In this document: positions 15,792 through 22,138 of the stretch, in pieces
Position numbering within the stretch: position 1 is the stretch's first letter
Layout: the number at the start of each line of letters is the position of its first letter
Source of the DNA: an uncultured Clostridia bacterium
Lineage (GTDB): Bacteria; Bacillota; Clostridia; TANB77; CAG-508
Direction: 5' to 3'
NCBI GenBank assembly: GCA_948528155.1
Contig: CAOSZT010000005.1
Coordinates: forward strand, 13,605 to 35,742
Length of the DNA stretch: 22,138 bases
Notes under the pieces: generated by a model
Told to the model about the DNA's origin: nothing
Databases searched by the model: none
Seen by the model: the letters and a program-made list of their open reading frames with translations, nothing else
Made by a program: the position numbers and the translations under genes

Positions 15792-18700
15792 TTATTGTCC
15801 CAACTTCATAGAAAGCAACTTAGAAATTCCACTTTCCTCCATAGTAACCCCATAAACAGTATCAGCAACCTCCATAGTACCCTTTCTATGAGTAATAACC
15901 AAAAATTGTGTATCTTGAGAAAACTTCTTCAAATACTCTGCATATCTAAACACATTAACATCATCCAAAGCTGCCTCAATCTCATCCAAAACACAAAAAG
16001 GTGCAGGATTTATCTTTAAAATCGCAAACAATAAAGCAATAGCAGTAAAAGCCTTTTCCCCACCAGACAATAAAGTCATACTCTTTAACTTCTTTCCTGG
16101 TGGCTGTACAGTAATTTCAATACCACACTCTAAAATATTATTCTCATCTTCAAGAATAAGTTCTGCCTTTCCACCACCAAAAAGCTCTGCAAAAACTTCA
16201 CTAAAATTTTTATTAATTACAGCAAACTTTTCTTTAAATTGTTCTTTCATAATTTGTGTCATATCAGAAATTACTTTTCTTAATTGACTCATAGTATTCT
16301 CTAAATCCAACCTTTGTTCGCTCATAAAATCATATCTATCCTTTAAATTTTTATACTCTTCAATTGAGTCAATATTAACACTACCTAGCTCTTTTATTTC
16401 ACTTCTTAAAACATTTACTTTTTTTTGTGTTATTTGAACATTTTCAGGTTTTTTATAGTTTTCTGCATTATTAGGTGTAATTTCATATTCTTCCCACATC
16501 TTATTATAAATATCATTAATATCCTCTTCGATTTTAGATTTCTTAACATCTAACTTTACAAGTTGCCCCTTTAAATCTTCAATAATCTTAAATTTTTCTG
16601 TTATTTCACTTTCTTTCTTAGAAAGATCTTTACTATCATTTGCTCTTTTTTGTTTTAACTCTTCAATTTTTGAGCTACTATTTTGAACATTTTTATTAAC
16701 TTCATCTATTTTTTGCAATGTTTCTTTAATTGTTTTTTCCAAATTCTCATTATCTTTTTTTATTTGCTCAATTTGAATTTTCTTATTATCTATACTATTA
16801 TTTGCATTATCTATTTCTTGTTTAATTCTCTCTTGAATTTCTTGTATAGATGTTTCACTTTCATCAAATGAAGATACTGAAATTTTCAAATTTGTAATAT
16901 CAAAATTCAAATTATCAATATATTTTTGATCATCTTTATTAAGTTCTGCAAATTCAGAAATTATTTTAGATAACTCATCATTTTTTATTATAATTTCTTC
17001 AATTTGTTTTTCTATTTCTTTTTTATTTATATTTGCTTCTTGTTTTTGCTTCTCAAGACTTTGTTGTTCCTCTTTTAGTCTTGCCAAACGTTTTTCCAGT
17101 TTTCCTATATTTTCATCAATCGAAATAATTTTTTGCTTTTCTGTTGCATATATTATATCTATTTCTTGTAACTCTCTTTCTAAATTAGCTGATAATTCTA
17201 AAATTCCTCCTATTGATTCTTCATATTCTTCTTTTTCCTTGTTAATCTTTTGGATTTTTTCTTTTAAATCTGTAATCTCTTTTTCTAATTTCTCGATTTC
17301 CTTACTTCTTCCTAAAATATTTACTGTTTTTTTAGTAACAGAACCACCTGTTATTGAACCTGATGAATTTATTAAATCTCCATCTAAAGTAACAATTCTA
17401 AATGTATAATTATTTTCTTTTGCCACTTTTATTGCTGTTTCCATATTATTTACAATTATTGTTCTTCCAAGTAAATTTAATATAATTTGCTCATATTTTT
17501 TATTACATTTTACTAAATCTGATGCAATTCCTATAATCCCTTTTTCATTTCCCTTTATCTTATCAATTCTCTTTCCTTTAACTGAAGATATTGGTAAAAA
17601 TGACGCTCTTCCTAAGTTATTTTTTCTTAAATGTTCTACTAATCTCTTAGCATCTTGCTCTGTTTCTGTTACAATATTTTGAAGACTTGCACCCAAACAC
17701 ATTTCTACTGCTATTTGCAATTCATCAGGAACATCAATAATATTTGCTAAAACTCCACACATTCCTTTTCCTAGCTCTTTTACATTTTCACAATCTTTTA
17801 ACAATGATTTTATACTTTTTATATATCCTTCTTTTTCTTTTTCAGTTTCTATCAAAAATCTTTGCCTAGATTCTTTTACCCTCATATCACTTAACATCAC
17901 ATTTATTTGATTTTCAAATAACTTTATTTTTTCATTTGCTTCTATTCTTTGTTTTGATACTTCTTCTAACGATTTTTGTGATTTATTTTTCTTACTTTCT
18001 ATCTCATTAAACTGTTTACTAATATCTTCTTTATTAATACGTGAATTATCCAATTCAGAAATTGTTGTTTGTATTTCTTGTTTTATTTGAACTTGTCTTT
18101 TTTCATAGTTCTCATAATTTATATTTTGTGTATTTATATCTGATTGAAGTTCATATTTTTTATCTACATTTTTCTCTACTATTTGTTTATATTCTTCAAT
18201 TTGTAATTCTTTTGATGATAACTTTTGTGTTATTTTATCAAGTTCTTTTTGTTTTTCACTTAATTCTTGTTCAAATTTTTCCTTATTTTGTTTTAAATTA
18301 TCTTTTTTGGCTTCTTTTTGTTCAATTTCTGTTTTCAATTCTAAAAGTTTTATATTTTGTTCATCTATTTCTTTTAAATATCTTTCACTATTTTCATTAT
18401 TATTAACAATTCTTGTTTTAGCTACATTTATTTCTGAATTTAACTGTTCTATTTGCTTTTGACTTTCAAATGCTAAATTTGAAATATTTTCTATTTCTTC
18501 AATAACATTATCAATACTTGATTTTAATTCCTCTTTTAAAATATTTAATCTTTCTAGTTTTCCCTCTTCTGTATTACATTGTGTTTGCATTATATCAATT
18601 GACTTAACTATTTCTTGCAAATCCATTTTATATTTTTCAATATTATACACAAATAGCCCTATTTCAATACTTTTTAACTCTTCCCTTAAATTCAAATACT

Positions 18701-19340
18701 TTTTTGCCCTATCTGCTTGCATTTGTAAAGGCTCTAAACTTGACTCTATTTCATTTAAAATATCATTAATCCTTAGCAAATTTAGTTTAGTATGTTCTAA
18801 TTTTTTCTCTGACTCCTCTTTTCTAGACCTATACTTTACAATACCAGCAGCCTCTTCAAAAATATGTCTTCTATCTTCTGACTTATCACTTAAAATCTCA
18901 TCAATCTTACCTTGTCCAATTATAGAATAACCATCTTTTCCAATACCAGTATCCATAAAAAGTTCTTGTATATCTTTTAATCTACATTGAACTTTATTTA
19001 TAAAATATCCAGTTTCTCCACTTCTATATATTTTTCTTGTTACAGTAACCTCTGTATATTCAATAGGAAGAATCCCATCTGTATTATCAAACACTAAAGA
19101 AGCCTCTGCAAACCCTAGAGACTTTCTATTTTGAGTACCAGCAAAAATTACATCTAAAGACTTTGCCCCTCTTAGGGACTTCATACTCTGTTCACCCAAC
19201 ACCCATCTTATAGCATCAGAAATATTACTCTTTCCCGAACCATTTGGACCTATGGCAGTTGTTATACCAGGTTTCAATTCTAAAATTGTTTTATCTGCAA
19301 AGGACTTAAACCCTTGTAATTCTAATCTTTTTAAATACAT
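15792..19340 (-). CDS. smc: Chromosome segregation ATPase SMC
   Basis: Condensin subunit that, with ScpA and ScpB, loops and organises the chromosome. Its 1182 residues are full length for bacterial SMC. The N terminus 'MYLKRLELQGFKSF' leads to Walker A 'GPNGSGKSN' (32-40). Two long coiled coils rich in Glu, Lys and Gln flank a hinge at about 500-680, with 'GSITGGSVTKK' near its end. The C-terminal head has the signature 'LSGGEKAF' from residue 1091 and Walker B 'CVLDEIEAALDD' with Asp-Glu 1119-1120. An AAAAGGTGAG site precedes the ATG. In many Firmicutes smc follows rnc; here the upstream side is occupied by palindromic repeats, a broken prepilin gene and a recombinase, so that link is absent within the window. 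Confidence 0.98.
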   Translation of the reverse strand: MYLKRLELQGFKSFADKTILELKPGITTAIGPNGSGKSNISDAIRWVLGEQSMKSLRGAKSLDVIFAGTQNRKSLGFAEASLVFDNTDGILPIEYTEVTVTRKIYRSGETGYFINKVQCRLKDIQELFMDTGIGKDGYSIIGQGKIDEILSDKSEDRRHIFEEAAGIVKYRSRKEESEKKLEHTKLNLLRINDILNEIESSLEPLQMQADRAKKYLNLREELKSIEIGLFVYNIEKYKMDLQEIVKSIDIMQTQCNTEEGKLERLNILKEELKSSIDNVIEEIENISNLAFESQKQIEQLNSEINVAKTRIVNNNENSERYLKEIDEQNIKLLELKTEIEQKEAKKDNLKQNKEKFEQELSEKQKELDKITQKLSSKELQIEEYKQIVEKNVDKKYELQSDINTQNINYENYEKRQVQIKQEIQTTISELDNSRINKEDISKQFNEIESKKNKSQKSLEEVSKQRIEANEKIKLFENQINVMLSDMRVKESRQRFLIETEKEKEGYIKSIKSLLKDCENVKELGKGMCGVLANIIDVPDELQIAVEMCLGASLQNIVTETEQDAKRLVEHLRKNNLGRASFLPISSVKGKRIDKIKGNEKGIIGIASDLVKCNKKYEQIILNLLGRTIIVNNMETAIKVAKENNYTFRIVTLDGDLINSSGSITGGSVTKKTVNILGRSKEIEKLEKEITDLKEKIQKINKEKEEYEESIGGILELSANLERELQEIDIIYATEKQKIISIDENIGKLEKRLARLKEEQQSLEKQKQEANINKKEIEKQIEEIIIKNDELSKIISEFAELNKDDQKYIDNLNFDITNLKISVSSFDESETSIQEIQERIKQEIDNANNSIDNKKIQIEQIKKDNENLEKTIKETLQKIDEVNKNVQNSSSKIEELKQKRANDSKDLSKKESEITEKFKIIEDLKGQLVKLDVKKSKIEEDINDIYNKMWEEYEITPNNAENYKKPENVQITQKKVNVLRSEIKELGSVNIDSIEEYKNLKDRYDFMSEQRLDLENTMSQLRKVISDMTQIMKEQFKEKFAVINKNFSEVFAELFGGGKAELILEDENNILECGIEITVQPPGKKLKSMTLLSGGEKAFTAIALLFAILKINPAPFCVLDEIEAALDDVNVFRYAEYLKKFSQDTQFLVITHRKGTMEVADTVYGVTMEESGISKLLSMKLGQ

Positions 19341-19353
19341 ATTCTCACCTTTT

Positions 19354-19389
19354 AAAGGGATTTAGGGACGTTCCTTAAAATCCCTTTTT
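19354..19389. repeat. Palindromic repeat unit A, next to the smc ribosome binding site
   Basis: AAAGGGATTT (19354-19363) and AAATCCCTTT (19378-19387) pair perfectly over 10 bp around the core AGGGACGTTCCTT (19364-19376), which is itself partly self-complementary. It begins four bases upstream of the smc Shine-Dalgarno. In smc mRNA it would form a stable hairpin next to the ribosome binding site. Confidence 0.7.
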
Positions 19390-19420
19390 GAAGGGAAAAA
19401 GGGACACTCCTTCTTTTCCT
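19390..19420. repeat. Palindromic repeat unit B, imperfect copy of unit A
   Basis: This unit directly follows unit A and has the same plan, with core AGGGACACTCCTT (19400-19412) against AGGGACGTTCCTT in unit A. Its flanks are AAGGGAAAA and CTTTTCC. The pairing is less perfect than in unit A. Two adjacent related palindromes suggest a small dispersed REP- or MITE-like element rather than a single regulatory hairpin. Confidence 0.6.
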
Positions 19421-19442
19421 ACTTTTTTCTTTAACATTTTAC

Positions 19443-19473
19443 TATATACTACTTTTTACATCTGAGTAGTCAA
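19443..19473 (-). promoter_or_regulatory. Candidate smc promoter
   Basis: On the minus strand, TTGACT (19468-19473) lies 19 bases before TATATA (19443-19448). The -35 is good but the spacing is longer than ideal. RNA from here would contain both palindromic units in its leader of about 95 bases. Confidence 0.4.
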
Positions 19474-19515
19474 ATTTTGCATAATATAAAAAATAATAAT
19501 CTAAAAAATTATAAT

Positions 19516-20001
19516 TTACTTAATACCATATATATCCATTTTGCAACTACGTACATAAGCTTTTATCTTATTTTCTCCTCCATAACAGATCCAACCACAA
19601 TGTGTTCCAGTTGTATCCTGAAAAAATGGCTGTATAAAAGACGATGTTTCACTTGACTCTTTTAATTGTTCTGGCATAAAAGTAATATCTTGGATTATCT
19701 CATTATTAGCAGGATAATGTATATATGCAATAAAAAGCTTATAACTATCTAAATTTGGTATCTCAAATTCCGTCCAAGAAGTTTCTGTAACAGTCAATAA
19801 TAATTGAGATTCATTAAAACTTGCTCTATTTCCTTCTATATAATTATTAATTTCACTTTCATAATCAGCTAATGTATTATTTTCTAATTGTTTTGAATTT
19901 TCTGATTTTTCTTTTGCCAACTTTACTTGTTCAAATATTCCATTTCCTGATAACTGTGAAATTGCTACCCCTGCCAATATTAACAAAATAATTATTGTCC
20001 T
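19516..20001 (-). pseudogene. Prepilin-like protein gene lacking its 5' end
   Basis: The frame reads 'RTIIILLILAGVAISQLSGNGIFEQ' in two parts, continuing with 'VKLAKEKSENSKQLENNTLADYESEINNYIEG'. This is the second half of the hydrophobic helix and the following region of clostridial prepilin-like proteins, which normally begin with a short Lys-rich leader and 'GITLIALVITIIVLLILAGV'. Here the cleavage motif and the first half of the helix are missing. Upstream the frame meets TAA at 20011-20013. A TTG at 19984-19986 could be called a start, but it has no ribosome binding site and would begin inside the helix. Homology stops within about 30 bases of the end of the recombinase gene, so the missing part was most likely separated by insertion of that element. 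The C-terminal ~90 residues are a less conserved pilin head with three cysteines. Confidence 0.7.
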
Positions 20002-20028
20002 AATATTCCGTTATGACTATTTTTTAGT
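19999..20028. other. Probable attachment-site junction (recombinase end of an integrated element)
   Basis: Thirty bases separate the last recombinase codon (stop 20029-20031) from the point where prepilin homology begins (ACA at 19996-19998). Large serine recombinases usually lie next to one end of the element they mobilise, so this interval should contain one att site. The exact crossover cannot be placed without the other end or an empty site. Confidence 0.4.
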
Positions 20029-21660
20029 TTAGCCAACATTTTGTAATTTATTTTCATTTCCGATATTTAAAATATTGAATTTATAATATATAGTTATTTC
20101 TTTATTTTCTGATATTTCTATCTTATCTACTAAAGATACAAGCATTGTTCTTGTTATTTCTTTCATATTAACGAAATCATTAACAAGTTTATTGATGTCT
20201 ATTGAACTATCTTCTTTTTCTTCTAATTCTTGTAATTGCTTTATTCTTTCTTCTGCTTGTTTTCTGTTTTCTATCTGCTTTGAATAAAGCCTTTTAAAAT
20301 CTTCATCTTCAAATAGTCCATTGTATTTATCTTCATATAACTTGTCTATTCGCTTGTTTATATCTTTAACTTTCTTTTCTAAAATAAGAATTTCATTTTT
20401 AACATTAAACCTATCTTTGATTATCTTGTCTTTTGATGTATTTGCTATTTTAGTGTATTTTTCTTCATTTAAGAACTCTCTACATCTATTTTTTATTTGC
20501 TCAATTACAAAGTCTGTTACTTTTTCTAAATTGTTGCTATGTGGTGTGCATAATCCTAAATGTGTATTTGTTGCCTAGGTATTGCACCTCAAATAAAATG
20601 TTGTTTTGTTTGGGTGTTTTTGTGGTACTAAACTTAATTTTTTGCCACATTCCTTACAACATACTAACCCTTTTAATAGCCAATCATAAGACTTTGTTCT
20701 TACTTCTGTTCTGCTTTTTATCATATCTTGTACTATATTAAAAGTTTCTTCATCAATTATTGGTGTGTGCATATTTTTTACAATTATTCTATCTTCTTTA
20801 GGCATTATCATTGTTTTCTTGCTTTTATAGTTTATCTTTTTAGTATTTCCATTTGATACCCAGCCAAGATAAGTTACATTTTGTAATATCCTTTTTACTG
20901 TATTTCTGTTCCAACCTCTTTTTATTCCATCTTTTCTTGTATGTGCATTACCTACAATTTCTGATGGTACTAGAGTTCTTTCATCTGTTAGTATTTTTCC
21001 TATTTCTGTCGGTGTCATTCCATTTCTTGCTAACATAAATATTCTTCTAACGATTGGTGCTATATCTTGGTCTATTACATAATGGTTATAGTCTAATGGA
21101 TCTTTTTTATAGCCATAAGTTGGATATGTTGTCATTACTTTGCCTTCTTTGGCTCTTGTTTTCTTTCCATTTCTTACTTTTCTTGATGTATCTCGTAAAA
21201 ACCATTCATTGAAAAATGCTTTGAATTGTACCATTTCTTCTGATGTTTCAATATGCCCTGTGTCTATATCATCTGTTACTGCTATAAATCTTACACCTTT
21301 TTCAATAAAAAATTCTTCTAAATAGTACGATATTTTACTTGATAATCTCCCAAACCTAGATAAGTCTTTTACTATTATTAAATTGATTTTCTTATTTTCA
21401 ATATCCTTTATCATTCTATTAAAGTCTGGTCTGTCGAATGTTGCTCCAGAAACTCCGTCATCTGTGTAGTCATCATATACTTGTATATTGTTGTCTTTAC
21501 AAAAGTTTCTTAAAAATAGTTTTTGTGTGCTGATACTACCACTTTCTTGTTCATCTTCTTTTGTTTCTATTACTTCGCCATTACCAACTTCAATATTTTC
21601 ATTGGATAATCTTTCATATAATCCTGCAATATATTTTTCAGGATTTGCTATTGTTATCAT
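20029..21660 (-). pseudogene. Large serine recombinase with an internal TAG stop
   Basis: A site-specific recombinase of the element-integrase type. The resolvase domain has the catalytic serine in 'YERLS' (Ser19), 'SISTQ' (42-46), 'DDGVSGATFDRPDF' and 'KDLSRFGR'. A recombinase domain ('YGYKKDPLDYN', 'GWNRNTVKRILQNVTYLG') and a zinc ribbon starting 'CCKECGKKL' follow. Codon 362, after 'YLRCNT', is TAG (20575-20577). The same frame then continues without another stop to 20029, giving 'CTPHSNN', a coiled coil ('ILILEKKVKDINKRIDKLYED', split) and a normal C terminus. Read through, it would be 543 residues. ppaC ends in TAG, so this is a nonsense mutation or sequencing error, not recoding. The truncated 361-residue product lacks the last zinc-ribbon cysteine and the coiled coil and is probably inactive. 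It has a good promoter. Confidence 0.85.
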
Positions 21661-21684
21661 TTAAACCTCTCTTTCTAATAACAA
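21661..21684 (-). CDS. Possible 7-residue leader ORF in front of the recombinase
   Basis: The best ribosome binding site in this leader, AGGAGG at 21692-21697, lies seven bases before a TTG at 21682-21684 that reads MLLEREV and stops at TAA, directly abutting the recombinase ATG (TAAATG). Translation of this mini-ORF could couple to the recombinase, whose own ribosome binding site is a weaker AGAGG inside the mini-ORF. It may be a chance arrangement. Confidence 0.25.
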   Translation of the reverse strand: MLLEREV

Positions 21685-21714
21685 TAGGTTTCCTCCTATC
21701 CAATTTATAACTGA

Positions 21715-21743
21715 ATTATATAATTTTTACAAAAACATTTCAA
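21715..21743 (-). promoter_or_regulatory. Promoter of the serine recombinase gene
   Basis: On the minus strand, TTGAAA (21738-21743) and a consensus TATAAT (21715-21720) are 17 bases apart. Transcription would start near 21708, about 48 bases before the recombinase ATG. It lies between the recombinase and the IS end at about 21762, so the IS has not removed it. Confidence 0.75.
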
Positions 21744-21785
21744 CTCATATTTAAAAATTTAGGGGCTGTAAAAAAAGTCCCAACG

Positions 21786-21829
21786 AAAAATGAGATTTGA
21801 GTTAGAATTTTAACTTGAATCTCATTTTT
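21786..21829. terminator. Long hairpin near the IS end, likely a terminator
   Basis: AAAAATGAGATT (21786-21797) pairs with AATCTCATTTTT (21818-21829), and the stem continues inward through two G-U pairs and AGTTA/TAACT to a short loop. With A- and T-tracts at its ends it can act in both directions, ending transposase mRNA and blocking transcription entering the IS. Confidence 0.7.
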
Positions 21830-21942
21830 TATATTTTTGTTCTTTTTATAAATTAATTTCTTAATATGTTATAATTTTTAAGCATGACAAAATCAGATAT
21901 GCAATCATATCTGTATTATGTAAAACATACTTATAAATAAAT

Positions 21943-22138
21943 TTAAGCACATTTTTTTATTCTGTTAATTTTATTATGATATTTATATAGATTATATCCA
22001 CAAGATATTAATATCAACTCTAAAATTACATTTTCTATCCCTTTTCTTCGTACTCTTTTATATGATTTATCCCATTTTAAAATTCCATATGTTCCTTCCG
22101 CTTGGATACTTCTATTCATGCAAAGTAATGCTCCTTGT
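21943..22138 (-). CDS. IS1182-family transposase, C-terminal part (cut by window edge)
   Basis: The last ~65 residues of a DDE transposase, open to the right edge. The readable part is 'GALLCMNRSIQAEGTYGILK', then 'KRVRRKGIENVILELILISCGYN', split here, and 'LYKYHNKINRIKKCA' to the stop. The 'MNRSIQAEGTYG' block matches the region around the third catalytic residue (Glu) of IS1182-type transposases, and 'GYNLYKYHNKI' the usual end of the family. Whether the full gene is intact cannot be seen. Confidence 0.8.
   Translation of the reverse strand, partial: QGALLCMNRSIQAEGTYGILKWDKSYKRVRRKGIENVILELILISCGYNLYKYHNKINRIKKCA

Larger units (their letters stand above)
21762..22138 (-). mobile_element. 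IS1182-like insertion sequence, one end (continues past the window)
   Basis: From about 21762 the sequence begins GGGGCTGTAAAAAAAGTCCC, which looks like a terminal inverted repeat of this IS group. It is followed by a long hairpin and then the 3' end of a DDE transposase on the minus strand. The partner repeat is outside the window, so the exact end is inferred. The IS sits about 100 bases upstream of the recombinase gene. Confidence 0.6.

Noticed and set aside
20575..20577. Possibility that TAG is read as an amino acid in this genome
   Set aside because: ppaC ends cleanly at TAG directly after its conserved C-terminal motif, and the other complete genes show no internal TAG.
1..22138. CRISPR array, tRNA or rRNA genes
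   Set aside because: No regularly spaced repeats, cloverleaf-like sequences or ribosomal RNA segments were seen by eye on either strand.

Overview
The window is very AT-rich, with strong AGGAGG-type ribosome binding sites, TTGACA/TATAAT promoters and a gene set (ytaF, hslO, ppaC, comEC, smc, SH3b-NlpC/P60 wall hydrolase) that points to a low-GC Firmicute, most likely a Clostridia-type anaerobe. This assignment is inferred from composition and gene families only. The standard genetic code fits: ppaC ends in TAG, the other complete genes checked end in TAA.

Layout. 1-2909 (minus): an SH3b/NlpC-P60 secreted peptidoglycan hydrolase with its own promoter, then comEC (DNA uptake channel), which runs off the left edge. 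3053-5061 (minus): ppaC (family II pyrophosphatase) and hslO (Hsp33 redox chaperone). 5093-7399 (plus): a uracil uptake and salvage operon, uraA-upp, behind a leader with a 32-codon ORF, an AU-rich hairpin plus pyrimidine tract, and an intrinsic terminator just before uraA. This resembles the UTP-sensing pyrBI-type attenuator of enterobacteria. 7449-9247 (minus): rpiB and a TagO/WecA-like phospho-sugar transferase carrying a complete rubredoxin domain at its C terminus. 9318-11911 (minus): an ABC importer operon (ATPase, permease, NMT1/SsuA-like binding protein). 11974-12264: a broken small membrane-protein gene. 12320-14971 (minus) and 15143-15721 (plus): divergent P-type Ca2+-ATPase and YtaF/MntP-like membrane protein. 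15792-19473 (minus): smc, with two small palindromic repeats directly upstream of its ribosome binding site.

The right end, from about 19500, is accessory DNA. A prepilin-like gene has lost its 5' end, exactly where a large serine recombinase gene ends. The recombinase has an in-frame TAG in its zinc-ribbon region and is probably inactive. About 100 bp upstream of it lies the end of an IS1182-like insertion sequence that leaves the window on the right. This looks like the recombinase-proximal end of an old integrated element whose target was a prepilin gene.

The two observations I would check first are the uraA leader (5093-5271) and the TagO-rubredoxin fusion (7449-8681). I saw no CRISPR array, tRNA or rRNA.
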